Shown piece after piece: positions 39,497 through 49,072 of a DNA stretch of 64,000 bases; position 1 is the stretch's first letter; every line of letters starts with the position of its first letter. This stretch comes from Planctomycetota bacterium (GTDB lineage Bacteria; Planctomycetota; UBA1135; GCA-002686595). A program made the translations under genes and the position numbers. The DNA lies in contig JAEUHY010000015.1 in assembly GCA_016795325.1 (NCBI GenBank), positions 186,001 through 250,000 on the forward strand, read 5' to 3'. Below the pieces are notes generated by a model. It did not search any database and had not been told where the DNA came from. It saw nothing but the letters and a program-made list of their open reading frames with translations.

Positions 39497-40986
39497 GCGC
39501 GCGCCTCTCCGAACTGGTGCGCTTGCACGGCGGCGAGTTGTCGGGCGACGCTTCGCTCGAACTCGGCGATGTCGTGCTCGACAGCCGCGAAGCGCGGCCG
39601 GGCGCGCTGTTCTGCGCCCTCGACGGCGTCGCACGCGACGGCGCGAGCTTCGCGAACGACGCGCTCGCGCGCGGCGCAGCCGCCGTGTTGACCGGCAAGC
39701 GGCTCGACGTCGCCGCGCCGCAGTGGATCCATCCGCAGCCGCGCGCCTGCGCGGGCCGCGCGGCCGCGACGGTGCACGGCGATCCGTCGAAGGCGCTGTT
39801 CGTGGCCGCTGTCACCGGCACCAACGGCAAGACCACCACCGCGCACCTCGTGGCGCAGTTGCTCGCCCACAACGGCCGCCGTCCGGGCGTGCTCGGCACG
39901 ACGGGCAATCGGCTCGCCGACGGGCGCTGGTTCGCCGCGACGCACACCACCGCCGACGCGCCGACGTTGCACCGTTTGCTCGCGCGCCACGTCAGCCTGG
40001 GCGGCGACTCGATCGCGCTCGAAGCCAGCTCCCACGCGCTCGCCCAGGAGCGCACCGCCGGTCTCGAGGTCGACGTCGCGTTGTTCACGAACCTGACGCG
40101 CGATCACCTCGACTACCACGGCGACATGGCCGCGTACGCGCAAGCCAAGAGCTTGCTGTTCGCCGGTCTGCGCCGCGGCGCCTGCGCCGTCGTCAATGCC
40201 GATGATCCGGCGCACGAAATCATGGCGCGACGCGCCCGCGAAAGCGGCGCGAGCGTCTTCACGTTCAGCACCACTTCCCGCGCTGACCTGCGCGCCTCGT
40301 CGATCGAAGTGGCCCCCGATGGCGTCCGTTTCCAGGTTGAAGGGATGGGGATCTCTCAACGGTGGACGTCTTCGCGTTTGTTGGGCCGCTTCAACGTCGA
40401 GAACGCGTTGGCTGCGCTGGCCGCGGTGCTCGTGTCGGGAGCGAGCCCACTCCACGCGTTGGAGGGGCTCGCCTCCGTCTTGCCGGCGCCCGGCCGCATG
40501 CAAGCGGTCGAGGCGCCGGGACGCGGCCTGCGCGTCGTCGTCGACTACGCCCATACCGACGACGCACTGCGCAAGGCGCTGGCGACGTTGCGCGAAACGG
40601 TGCGCCCCGGCGGACGCCTGATCGCGGTGTTCGGTTGCGGCGGCGATCGCGACCGCGGCAAGCGCGCCTTGATGGGCCGCGCCGCGGGCGAGCTGTGCGA
40701 GCTCGTGGTCGTCACCAGCGACAATCCGCGCAGCGAGGCGCCCGGCGCGATCATCGACGAAATCCTGGTCGGCGCGCGCGGTCAACGCGCCCAGGTGCAC
40801 GTCGAGCCCGAGCGCCGCAGTGCGATCGCCAAGGCGTTGCAGCTGGCGAGCGCGGGCGACGTGGTGCTGATCGCGGGCAAGGGCCACGAAACGACACAGA
40901 CGATTGGCGCGCGTGTGGAGCCGTTCGACGACCGGGCGGTCGCCGCGGAACTCCTGGGTGCGTCGGCTGGGAGCGCAGGGTCATGA
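39493..40986 (+). CDS. murE: UDP-MurNAc-L-Ala-D-Glu--meso-diaminopimelate ligase
   Basis: A 497-residue cytoplasmic ATP-dependent amide ligase adding the third stem-peptide residue. A GTG start with GGAGGAG five bases upstream overlaps the ftsI stop. The P-loop is TGTNGKTTTA (Lys113). DHLDYHGDM and DDPA follow. The specificity motif DNPR at 410-413 is the one seen in enzymes that add meso-diaminopimelate rather than lysine, so the peptidoglycan is predicted to be the Gram-negative A1-gamma type. Confidence 0.96.
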   Translation: MSARLSELVRLHGGELSGDASLELGDVVLDSREARPGALFCALDGVARDGASFANDALARGAAAVLTGKRLDVAAPQWIHPQPRACAGRAAATVHGDPSKALFVAAVTGTNGKTTTAHLVAQLLAHNGRRPGVLGTTGNRLADGRWFAATHTTADAPTLHRLLARHVSLGGDSIALEASSHALAQERTAGLEVDVALFTNLTRDHLDYHGDMAAYAQAKSLLFAGLRRGACAVVNADDPAHEIMARRARESGASVFTFSTTSRADLRASSIEVAPDGVRFQVEGMGISQRWTSSRLLGRFNVENALAALAAVLVSGASPLHALEGLASVLPAPGRMQAVEAPGRGLRVVVDYAHTDDALRKALATLRETVRPGGRLIAVFGCGGDRDRGKRALMGRAAGELCELVVVTSDNPRSEAPGAIIDEILVGARGQRAQVHVEPERRSAIAKALQLASAGDVVLIAGKGHETTQTIGARVEPFDDRAVAAELLGASAGSAGS

Positions 40987-42368
40987 TGCAAGTCAGTGAT
41001 TTGGTGACCCGCACCGGCGCGGTGCTGTTCAACGGCGACGCGCGGCGCTGGATCCACGGCGTCAGCACCGACACGCGCACGCTGCGTCCGCACCAGCTCT
41101 ACCTCGCGCTGTCGGGACCCAACTTCGACGGCAACCAGTTCGCGCCCCAGGCGAGCGCGATGGGCGCCGGCGCGCTGCTGCTGCGCTCGGGCTCGAGCGT
41201 GGACCGCGCGAAGCTCGGCGACACGCCGGTCGTGCTGCACGAAGAGCCGCGGCGCGCGCTCTCGGAGCTCGCGGGCTGGCACCGTTCGACGCTCTCGATT
41301 CCGGTGATCGGCATCACCGGGTCGTGCGGCAAGACGACCACCAAGAACATCCTGGCGCAGCTGCTCGCTTCGCATCTGCGCACCGTGGCGAGTCCGAACT
41401 CGTTCAACAACGAGGTCGGCGTCCCGCACACGCTGATGCTCGCCGACCACACCACGCAGGCGCTGGTGGTCGAGATCGGCACGAACGCTCCCGGCGAAAT
41501 CGCGGCCCTGTGCGACATCGCGCGCCCGACCTGCGGCGTGATCACCAACATCGGCGCGTCGCACCTCGAGGGCTTGGGCTCGATCGCGGGCGTGGCGCGC
41601 GAGAAGTCAGCGCTGTTCGCGAGCCTGCCCGCGGACGGTTTGGCGGTGCTCAACCTCGACGCGCGCCACGCGGACCTGCTGCGCGCTTCGACGCGCGCGC
41701 GCGTGATCACGATCAGCGTCGACGGCGACGGCGATCTCAACGCCAGCGAGCCGTTCTTCCACTCCGGCGGCGCGACCTTCAAGTTGCTCGGCCACGAAGT
41801 GACCTCGCCGCTCTTGGGCGTGCACAACATCTCGAACCTGCTGTCCGCGCTCGGCGTGTGCATCGGCCTGGGGATCAGCATCGAGGCGCTGCTGCCGACG
41901 ATCTGCGAGCTCAAGACCGGCGGCCGGCGCATGGAGCGCCACGAACTCGACGAGCTGGTGGTGTTCGACGACACCTACAACGCCAACCCCGAGTCGGCGC
42001 GTGCAGCGGTGCGCGTGCTGGCCGGCCTGCACGGCCGCGGTCGGCGCGTGCTGGTGCTGGGCGACATGCTCGAGCTGGGGCCCGACAGCCCCGAGCTGCA
42101 CCACGCGATCGGCGTCGATGCGGCGCGCGCCGGACTCGACTTGATCGTGCTGGTGGGCGAACTCACGCGCGCCACGGCCGCGGGAGCGCTCGAAGCGGGG
42201 ATGCCGCAGGCGCGCGTCGTGCACCTCGAATCGCTCGGCCAGGCTCTCGAGCGCATCGAGAACCTCCTCGCGCCGCACGACACGGTGCTGTTCAAGGCCA
42301 GTCGCCGCTCGGCGCTGGACCGCGTGGTGGAACACCTCAAGCAGCGCCACGCGCGCGTGGGGAACTGA
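40983..42368 (+). CDS. murF: UDP-MurNAc-tripeptide--D-alanyl-D-alanine ligase
   Basis: A 461-residue Mur ligase completing the pentapeptide stem in the cytoplasm. The start codon overlaps the murE stop (ATGA); a second Met follows directly. Motifs: GVSTDTRTLRPHQLYLALSG, the P-loop ITGSCGKTTTKN, NSFNNEVGVP, EIGTNAPGEI and the C-terminal VFDDTYNANPESARAAV. Standard length for the family. The D-Ala-D-Ala ligase gene ddl that supplies its substrate is not in this window. Confidence 0.95.
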   Translation: MMQVSDLVTRTGAVLFNGDARRWIHGVSTDTRTLRPHQLYLALSGPNFDGNQFAPQASAMGAGALLLRSGSSVDRAKLGDTPVVLHEEPRRALSELAGWHRSTLSIPVIGITGSCGKTTTKNILAQLLASHLRTVASPNSFNNEVGVPHTLMLADHTTQALVVEIGTNAPGEIAALCDIARPTCGVITNIGASHLEGLGSIAGVAREKSALFASLPADGLAVLNLDARHADLLRASTRARVITISVDGDGDLNASEPFFHSGGATFKLLGHEVTSPLLGVHNISNLLSALGVCIGLGISIEALLPTICELKTGGRRMERHELDELVVFDDTYNANPESARAAVRVLAGLHGRGRRVLVLGDMLELGPDSPELHHAIGVDAARAGLDLIVLVGELTRATAAGALEAGMPQARVVHLESLGQALERIENLLAPHDTVLFKASRRSALDRVVEHLKQRHARVGN

Positions 42369-42373
42369 AACCC

Positions 42374-43546
42374 GTGTTCCCCGCGTTGTTCGACGAGTTC
42401 TTCGGACTCGACCTGTTCCGCTACATCAGCTTCCGCGTCGCGGCGGCCGCGCTGACGGCGTTCGCGTTCGCGTTGTGGTGGGGCGGTCCGGTGATCCGTT
42501 GGCTGCGCGCGCACAAGGTCGGCGAGGACGTCACCAAGACGGACAGCAAAGACCTCGCGAAGATGACCGAGCAGATGGGCAAGAAGAACACGCCGACGAT
42601 GGGCGGCAGCTTCTTGATCGCTGCGCTGATCGCGAGCGTCCTGCTCTGGGCGCGCCTCGACAATCTGCACGTCGTGCTGGGCGTCCTGCTCACCGCCGGC
42701 TTCGCCGCGGTCGGCTTCGTCGACGACTTCAAGAAGCTCACGATCCCCAAGTGCAAGGGGCTCAGCCCCGGCGCGAAGATGCTCGGACTGTCGGTCGTGT
42801 CGCTCGCGGTGCTGAGCGCGCTCGCCTTCTACGCGCACGACACCGGACGCTCGACGCTGCTCTCGCTCTATCCGCCGTTCCTCAAGGACGCGCGCATCGA
42901 CCTGTTCCACCTGGGACTGGGCGGCGCTGTCCTGTTCGTGGCCTTTCAGTGGTTCGTGGTCGTCGGCTCGGCCAACGCCGTCAACATCACCGACGGACTC
43001 GACGGACTCGCCGCGGGTTGCACCGCGATCTGCGGGCTGGCGCTGCTGGTGTTCTGCTACGTCACCGGTCGCCCCGACTGGACCGCCTACTTGAATCTCC
43101 CGCACGTCAGCGCGGCGTCCGAGATGGCGGTCGTCGCCGCGGCGTTGTGCGGCGCGTGCCTTGGATTCCTGTGGTTCAACGCCTTCCCCGCGAAGGTATT
43201 CATGGGCGACTCCGGGTCGCTCCCGCTCGGCGGATTGCTGGCCTGGATGGCGGTGGTCGCCAAGCAGGAGCTCGTGCTGCCCCTGATCGCGTTCGTGTTC
43301 GTCGCCGAACTGCTCTCGAGCTTCGTGCAGGCGCGCTACTTCAAGTGGACGGGCGGCAAGCGTGTGTTCACGGTCGCGCCGGTCCACCACGGCCTGCAGT
43401 TGTACGGCGCGGTGTTCGAGCTTCCCGCCGAGGTCAAGTCGCAGCGCGCCGCGTACCGCTGGCACGAAGTGACGATCGTGGTCCGCTTCTGGATCGTCTG
43501 CGCAGCCTGCGCGACGGCGAGCCTGGCCCTTCTGAAGGTGCGCTGA
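42374..43546 (+). CDS. mraY: Phospho-MurNAc-pentapeptide transferase MraY
   Basis: A 390-residue, about ten-span membrane enzyme forming lipid I. The GTG start lies five bases after the murF stop. Diagnostic motifs are KKNTPTMGG, FVDDFKKLTI, NAVNITDGLDGLAAG, FMGDSGSLPLGGLLA and APVHHGLQLYG, with the catalytic aspartates in VDD and MGDSG. In many bacteria murD would follow, but here ftsW follows two bases later. Confidence 0.96.
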   Translation: MFPALFDEFFGLDLFRYISFRVAAAALTAFAFALWWGGPVIRWLRAHKVGEDVTKTDSKDLAKMTEQMGKKNTPTMGGSFLIAALIASVLLWARLDNLHVVLGVLLTAGFAAVGFVDDFKKLTIPKCKGLSPGAKMLGLSVVSLAVLSALAFYAHDTGRSTLLSLYPPFLKDARIDLFHLGLGGAVLFVAFQWFVVVGSANAVNITDGLDGLAAGCTAICGLALLVFCYVTGRPDWTAYLNLPHVSAASEMAVVAAALCGACLGFLWFNAFPAKVFMGDSGSLPLGGLLAWMAVVAKQELVLPLIAFVFVAELLSSFVQARYFKWTGGKRVFTVAPVHHGLQLYGAVFELPAEVKSQRAAYRWHEVTIVVRFWIVCAACATASLALLKVR

Positions 43547-43548
43547 GC

Positions 43549-44808
43549 ATGGTCCAGACCCTCGACCACGCGCCGGTGAAGCCCGAGCGCCGCACGCTGC
43601 GCGAGCACCAGCACACGTTCTTCGAGTATGCCCAGCAACTCACCGAACGCGCGCGCCGGCTCGACCCCGCAGGGCCGGCGACGGGTCTGCTCGCGACGGT
43701 TCTCGCGCTCGCGGCGCTCGGTCTGGTCGTGCAGACCAGCCACGCGGCGACGACGCTCACGGCGGCCGAATTCGCAGCGGAATTGGCGCACCAAACATGG
43801 TTCCGCGTCGCGGGCCTGGTCGTGCTGCTCGTCGCCGCGCGCGTCGGACCGTCCGCGCTGCGGCCGCTGCTTCCGGCGCTGTGGGTCGCGATGCTCGTGC
43901 TGCTCGCGATGGTGTTCTTCCCGCCCTTCGGCAAGGCGCTCAACGGCTCCGCGCGCTGGTTGCAGGTCGGCTCGCTGCGCTTCCAGCCCTCCGAAGTCGC
44001 GCGCATCTTCGTCGTGCTGTTCATCGCCGAGCGCTGCATCCGGCTCGGCGACCGAGTTCACGACATCAAGCGCGGCGTGGCGCCGACGCTCGCACTCGGG
44101 CTCTTGCCCGTCGGCTTGGTGATGGCCGAGACCGATCTCGGCGGCGGCTCGCTGATGCTGATGGCCGTGTTCGCGACGATGTGGGTCGGCGGCGCGCGGC
44201 CGCGCCACGTGCTCGCGCCGCTGTTCATCATCGGTCCGTCGATCCTGATCATCGGCTACTTCTCGTTCGACTACATCCGCCGGCGCGTCGAGATGTTCCT
44301 GGGGCTCACGCACAACCAGCAGGTCGCCGACTCGTTCGCGGCCATCGCCGGCGGCGACTTCTGGGGCGTGGGACTGGGACGCGGCATGGCGCGCAACCAA
44401 GGCGTGCCCTACCTCGAGAGCGACTTCGTGTTCGCCCAGATCGGCGAAGAGCTCGGCCTGTTCGGCATGTTGCTCGTGCTCGCGCTGTGGGCTTCGTTCC
44501 TGTGGCACGGCCTGCGCCTGGTGCTCGCGATCAAGGATCGCTTCGACGCCCTGGCGAGCTTCGGTCTGCTGTTCTCGACGCTGCTGCAAGCGACGCTGCA
44601 CATCGGCGTCGTCGCCGGCCTCGCGCCTCCCAAGGGCATGACCTTGCCCTTCATCTCCCACGGCGGCACGAGCTTGATCGCTTCGTCGCTCGCCATCGGG
44701 CTCGCGATCGGCGCCGCGCGCCGCACGAGCCGCGCCCACGCCCAACTCGATCCGGCGCGTCCGGGGACGAGTCTCCAAGAACCCAAAACCGACCCCTTGG
44801 CCACCTAA
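43549..44808 (+). CDS. ftsW: Septal peptidoglycan polymerase FtsW (SEDS family)
   Basis: A 419-residue glycosyltransferase polymerising lipid II at the septum together with FtsI. A cytoplasmic N-terminal tail of about 45 residues is followed by about ten membrane spans. SEDS landmarks: NGSARWLQVGSLRFQPSEVA, ETDLGGGSLM, GVGLGRGMARNQGVPYLESD, FAQIGEELGLFG and the C-terminal GMTLPFISHGGTSLIAS. The start codon lies two bases past mraY. Confidence 0.94.
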   Translation: MVQTLDHAPVKPERRTLREHQHTFFEYAQQLTERARRLDPAGPATGLLATVLALAALGLVVQTSHAATTLTAAEFAAELAHQTWFRVAGLVVLLVAARVGPSALRPLLPALWVAMLVLLAMVFFPPFGKALNGSARWLQVGSLRFQPSEVARIFVVLFIAERCIRLGDRVHDIKRGVAPTLALGLLPVGLVMAETDLGGGSLMLMAVFATMWVGGARPRHVLAPLFIIGPSILIIGYFSFDYIRRRVEMFLGLTHNQQVADSFAAIAGGDFWGVGLGRGMARNQGVPYLESDFVFAQIGEELGLFGMLLVLALWASFLWHGLRLVLAIKDRFDALASFGLLFSTLLQATLHIGVVAGLAPPKGMTLPFISHGGTSLIASSLAIGLAIGAARRTSRAHAQLDPARPGTSLQEPKTDPLAT

Positions 44809-44823
44809 CAAGAGGTGCCTCTC

Positions 44824-45921
44824 ATGCAAAAAATCGAACGTTACGGCGTCATCGCCCTGGTGTTGCTCCTGGTCACGATCCTCGCGGTCTCCCTGTGGGG
44901 CGAAAGCAAGGACGGCGGACTGTTCTCGTGGAAGAAGGACGCAGCGAAGGAGCAGGCCGACGCGACGCGTCCGCGTCCGCTGCCCAACGCGGCGAACGCT
45001 GGCGCCCAGCCCGGCGCCGCGCAGCCCGGCGCAGTTCCGCCTGGCGCCGCGCAGCCTGGCGCTGCCGGCCAACAGGTTCCCGCCGCTGGTCCGGCCGTCG
45101 CCGGTGCTGGCGCACAGCCGGCCGTCGCCGGTGGCGTGAGCGTCGCGGCGCCGAATGCGGATCCGGCCGCGCGCACCGCCGCTGCGCAGCGCGCAGCGTG
45201 GGAGCGTGAGCGTCAGCTCGCGCTGCAGAACGGCGCGATGCCCAACCCGGCCAACGTCGGACAGCCGAGCCTCGGCCAGCCGAACGTCGCGCAGAACAAC
45301 GTGCCGCCCAGCGGCCCGCTCGGCGCCCAACAGGCGGCCGGTCAAGGCGCGCCCGGCGCCAACGCCGTGCCGGTGGGCAGCGGCGCGGCCCCGCGCAACC
45401 TCCAGCCGATCGGCGGCGCCCCGGTGGTTCCCGGCGCTGCGCGCACCTACACGGTCAAGGCCGGCGACACGCTCGGCGAGATCGCGCGCCGTGAACTCGG
45501 CTCGGCCAAGCGTTGGGAAGAGATCCAGTCGCTCAACGGCAGCCTCGATCCCAAGCGCCTGCGCGCTGGCATGACGATCAAGTTGCCGGGCGCCCAGGCT
45601 GCGACGGGCAATGCGCCGAGCACCACGGGCGGAGTTGCGACGCCTGCCGCGCAACCGCGCGCCGGCGGCCGCACGTACACCGTCAAGTCGGGTGACACGC
45701 TCGGCGAGATCGCCAAGCGCGAACTGGGTTCGGCGCAGCGCTGGAACGAGATCCAAGCCCTCAATCCGGGCCTGAACCCCAACCGCATGGTGGTCGGGGC
45801 GGAGCTGGTGTTGCCGCAGGGCGGCGGTTCGCGCGTGGCGACGGCCCCGCGTCAACCCGCGGTCGACGAGCGCCGCGTCGCAGCGGCCGCGCCGGCCACG
45901 CGCAAGTCGAAGGTCCAGTAA
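44824..45921 (+). CDS. Membrane-anchored protein with two LysM domains, inside the dcw operon
   Basis: 365 residues. The start was chosen at ATG with AAGAGG eight bases upstream. One transmembrane segment (VIALVLLLVTILAVSLW) is followed by a roughly 180-residue Ala/Gly/Pro/Gln linker with repeated QPGA units, then two LysM domains (about 210-258, TYTVKAGDTLGEIARRELGS; and about 283-332, TYTVKSGDTLGEIAKRELGS). LysM binds N-acetylglucosamine in peptidoglycan, so this is likely a periplasmic wall-binding protein tethered to the inner membrane. Its place between ftsW and murG is not standard and suggests a division or wall-attachment role. No hydrolase domain is present. Confidence 0.88.
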   Translation: MQKIERYGVIALVLLLVTILAVSLWGESKDGGLFSWKKDAAKEQADATRPRPLPNAANAGAQPGAAQPGAVPPGAAQPGAAGQQVPAAGPAVAGAGAQPAVAGGVSVAAPNADPAARTAAAQRAAWERERQLALQNGAMPNPANVGQPSLGQPNVAQNNVPPSGPLGAQQAAGQGAPGANAVPVGSGAAPRNLQPIGGAPVVPGAARTYTVKAGDTLGEIARRELGSAKRWEEIQSLNGSLDPKRLRAGMTIKLPGAQAATGNAPSTTGGVATPAAQPRAGGRTYTVKSGDTLGEIAKRELGSAQRWNEIQALNPGLNPNRMVVGAELVLPQGGGSRVATAPRQPAVDERRVAAAAPATRKSKVQ

Positions 45922-45939
45922 GCGCGGAGCGAGCGTCCC

Positions 45940-46149
45940 GTGAACGAGCGTCTTCGAGTTGTGATCCTCACCGGCTGCCTGTTCGTGATCGGGCTGCACC
46001 TGCGCCAGAGCGGACGGCTTCTGAGCGAAGTGTGGCGCGGGCCGTACGCGCCCGCCGCGACACACCTCGCCGAGATGCGCTCGGAGCCTCCGCTCGCGGA
46101 ACTCGCTTCTCCCGACGTGCTGGTCGGCGCCGTCGCCTCCCAGCGCTGA
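45940..46149 (+). CDS. Small membrane protein between the LysM gene and murG
   Basis: 69 residues, GTG start 18 bases after the LysM gene. One hydrophobic segment (VVILTGCLFVIGLHL) near the N-terminus, then a short polar tail. Topology resembles small division proteins such as FtsB, but no sequence similarity is evident and no coiled coil is obvious. Position and direction support a real gene of the operon; composition alone would not. Confidence 0.45.
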   Translation: MNERLRVVILTGCLFVIGLHLRQSGRLLSEVWRGPYAPAATHLAEMRSEPPLAELASPDVLVGAVASQR

Positions 46150-46254
46150 TTCTCGAGCGCGCTCGCGAGGAACTGTCCCTCGCGGGCGCGCTGGCCTTTC
46201 TCGTCGTCCCACCCCTCTCGCATTTCGCCCAGGCGCCGCTTGGGGCGCTCCACG

Positions 46255-47484
46255 ATGACCACGGTGATGGAAACCGGCGCGCGGTCGAGCCACGCTACCG
46301 CGCTGATGCAACCTGTTGCGCCGAGTGCCGCTCTCCCGCTCGACCCGCGCGAAGTTCGCGAAGCGGTCCGCGGCCTGCGCGTCGCCTTCGCCGGCGGCGG
46401 AACCGGCGGTCACATCGCGCCGGGTCGTCACCTGCTCGAGCACGTCGAAGGCGCCCTGGGCGACGTGCTGTGGTTTTGCACCGGCCGAGCGGTGGAGGAG
46501 CGCGCCTTCGCCGGGCTGGCGAACGCGCAGCGCGTCGCGCTCGACCTCGAGCCCGAGAACGGCGGCGCCCCCAGCCTCGCGCGCCTCGCCACGCGCACGC
46601 TGCCGGGTGTTGCGCGCGCGCGTGCGGAGCTCCGTCGCCAGCGCAGTGAAGTGCTGCTCGGACTCGGTGGTTTCACGACGTTGCCCGCGGTCCTCGCCGC
46701 GCGTTCGCTCGGCCTTCCCGTCGCGTTGCTCGAGATCAACGCGGCGCCGGGCCGTGCGACGCGCAGCCTCGCGCGGATCGCAGCGCGCACCTTCCACGCC
46801 TGGCGCTCGACGTTGCCGGGCGAACAACCGAGCGCGCGCGATCTGTGGACGGGGCCGCCGCTTCCGCTGCGCCTGCTCGGCGCGAGCCGCAACGCCCAGT
46901 CCGTGGCGCAAGCGCGCGCCGAACTAGGTTTCGCGCCCGAGCGTCCGTTGCTCGTCGTGCTCGGCGGCAGCCAAGGCGCCAAGGCGCTGAACGAATTCGT
47001 CGCGGCCCAGGCTTCGTTGTGGTCGCTGCACGGACTCCAAGTGCTGCACCAGACTGGGCCGGGCCGCAGCGCCGAAGCGGCGAGCGGCGAGCCCGCCGGT
47101 TACCGCGCGGTCGAGTTCGTGGACGACGTGCCTGCGCTGCTCCGCGCGGCGAGTGCGGTGTTGTGCCGCGGTGGAGCGTCCACGCTCGCCGAGGTCGCGG
47201 CCGCGCGCTGCCCGGCCTGGGTCGTTCCGTACCCGCACCACGCCGACCAACACCAGGAGCGCAACGCTCGCGCGCTCGGCGCCGGCGTCGTGATCCAGCC
47301 GCAGGCGCGCCTGGACACGAGCTTCGCGCGCGAGCTGCTCCAACAACTCAGCGCCGCCTTTCCGCACGCGCTCGAGTCGCGGGCCCGCGCGCTCGAAGGC
47401 GCGTTGCCGCTCGACGCGGCGCCGCGCATCTGGATCGAACTTGCCGCGCTCGCGCACCGCACGCGCGCTGCACGCGGCGCTTGA
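46255..47484 (+). CDS. murG: UDP-GlcNAc--undecaprenyl-PP-MurNAc-pentapeptide GlcNAc transferase MurG
   Basis: A 409-residue peripheral membrane GT-B enzyme converting lipid I to lipid II. Motifs: FAGGGTGGHIAPGRHL near the N-terminus, GLGGFTTLPAVLAAR, EINAAPGRATR, VLGGSQGAKALNEF and the donor site CRGGASTLAEVAA with PHHADQHQERNA. A roughly 45-residue N-terminal extension precedes the first beta-strand, so a start at 46267 is also possible. Confidence 0.94.
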   Translation: MTTVMETGARSSHATALMQPVAPSAALPLDPREVREAVRGLRVAFAGGGTGGHIAPGRHLLEHVEGALGDVLWFCTGRAVEERAFAGLANAQRVALDLEPENGGAPSLARLATRTLPGVARARAELRRQRSEVLLGLGGFTTLPAVLAARSLGLPVALLEINAAPGRATRSLARIAARTFHAWRSTLPGEQPSARDLWTGPPLPLRLLGASRNAQSVAQARAELGFAPERPLLVVLGGSQGAKALNEFVAAQASLWSLHGLQVLHQTGPGRSAEAASGEPAGYRAVEFVDDVPALLRAASAVLCRGGASTLAEVAAARCPAWVVPYPHHADQHQERNARALGAGVVIQPQARLDTSFARELLQQLSAAFPHALESRARALEGALPLDAAPRIWIELAALAHRTRAARGA

Positions 47485-47515
47485 GTCCGCGCACCACTTC
47501 CATTCAAGTACTCCG

Positions 47516-49072
47516 ATGATCGACGAGCTTCCTCTGGCTGCGCCGCGTCGCGAGCCTGCGCCAGGAGCGCCCACTTCCACCGTGCAGACGCTGTCACCCA
47601 CGCGGAGCTTGCTCCCCGGAATCGCGCGCCGCGTGCACCTCTTGGGCGCCGGCGGCGCCGGCGTGTCCGCCATCGCGCGCCTGCTCGTCGACCACGGGCA
47701 CATCGTCAGCGGTCACGACCGTTCCGAGAGCGAGCACACCGCGCGCCTGCGAGCGATGGGTGTGGCGTTGCAAGTTGCGCCCCAAGCTGACGCGGTCTTG
47801 CCCGAGGGTGCGGAGCTCGTCGTGCGTTCGGCCGCCGTGTCGCTCGACGACCCGCTGCTCGCGCGCGCGGTCGAGCGGCAGATCCCGGTGCTCAAGTACG
47901 CGCAAGCGTTGGGTCGCGTGGCGCCCACGGGCCGCACGATCGCGATCGCCGGCACGCACGGCAAGACGACGACCTCCTGGATGACGTACTACGCTCTGCG
48001 CGGGCTCGCGGAAGCGGCTCGGGCGCGCGGCGCCGAGGCCGACACGCTCGCGCCCGGCGCGATCATCGGCGGCGCTTGCCGCTCGCTGCGCACGAACGCC
48101 GTGACGCCGGGTACTCGCGGCTTCTTCGCCGTCGAAGCCTGTGAGTACGACCGCTCGTTCTTGCACCTCACGCCGCAGGCCGCGGTGATCACCAACGTCG
48201 AGGCCGATCACCTCGACTACTACGGCACCGAAGACGCGATCCGCGCGGCGTTCGTGCAGTTCGCCGATCGCATCGCTCCCGGCGGCGCGTTCGTGGTGGG
48301 CCAGGACGTTCCGCGCGGCATCGAGAACGCTCCGCGCTGCGCCGTGTGGCGCATCGGGCGTGACCTCAAGATCCATCCGCTCGGCGAACGCGAAGGTCGC
48401 TTCTCGTTCCGCTTGGAGGGACCGGGGTTCTCGACCGAGCCGATCGAGCTGAGCGCGCCGGGGCACTTCAACGTCGACAACGCTGCGTGCGCGATCGCCG
48501 TGGCGGTCGCCTCGGCGGCGCGTGCGTACGGACTCGATGCGCAGGAAGCCGCGCAAGCAGCGGCGCGCAGCGTGGCCACGTACGGCGGCGCGGAACGGCG
48601 CTTCGAGTCGTGGGGCGAGGTCGCGGGCGCCGCGGTGGTTCACGACTACGCGCACCACCCGACCGAGGTGCGCGTCACGTTGCTGACCGCGCGCCGCGCG
48701 TTCCCCGGCCGCGCGTTGCACGTGCTCTTCCAGCCGCACCAGTACAGCCGCACGGCGCGTTTCCTCGAGGATTTCGCCGATGCGCTGCGCCTGGCGGACC
48801 GCGTGGTCGTCGCCGACGTGTACGGCGCGCGCGCGCACGTCGACGGTGAGAGCCAAGCCGGCGCGCCCGAGCTCGTCGCAGCGCTGCGCGCGCGCAACGT
48901 CGATGCGCACGTCGGCGGCTCTCCCGCGTCGTCGGCGCAGGCCGCTGCCGAAGCGATTTCGTCCCCTGCGGCGCTGCTCGTGCTCGGCGCCGGCGATATC
49001 GTGCGGGTGCAAGATGCTCTCCTCACTCACTTGGCCGATCGCGGCGCTGCACAACGCGGATCTCGGCGCTAG
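47516..49072 (+). CDS. murC: UDP-N-acetylmuramate--L-alanine ligase
   Basis: A 518-residue cytoplasmic Mur ligase adding the first stem residue. A long N-terminal tail (about 45 residues) precedes the Rossmann motif HLLGAGGAGVSAIARLL. The P-loop is AGTHGKTTTSW; EADHLDYYG, GHFNVDNA, HDYAHHPTEV and FQPHQYSRTARFLEDF follow as expected. It overlaps murB by 59 bases. Confidence 0.95.
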   Translation: MIDELPLAAPRREPAPGAPTSTVQTLSPTRSLLPGIARRVHLLGAGGAGVSAIARLLVDHGHIVSGHDRSESEHTARLRAMGVALQVAPQADAVLPEGAELVVRSAAVSLDDPLLARAVERQIPVLKYAQALGRVAPTGRTIAIAGTHGKTTTSWMTYYALRGLAEAARARGAEADTLAPGAIIGGACRSLRTNAVTPGTRGFFAVEACEYDRSFLHLTPQAAVITNVEADHLDYYGTEDAIRAAFVQFADRIAPGGAFVVGQDVPRGIENAPRCAVWRIGRDLKIHPLGEREGRFSFRLEGPGFSTEPIELSAPGHFNVDNAACAIAVAVASAARAYGLDAQEAAQAAARSVATYGGAERRFESWGEVAGAAVVHDYAHHPTEVRVTLLTARRAFPGRALHVLFQPHQYSRTARFLEDFADALRLADRVVVADVYGARAHVDGESQAGAPELVAALRARNVDAHVGGSPASSAQAAAEAISSPAALLVLGAGDIVRVQDALLTHLADRGAAQRGSRR

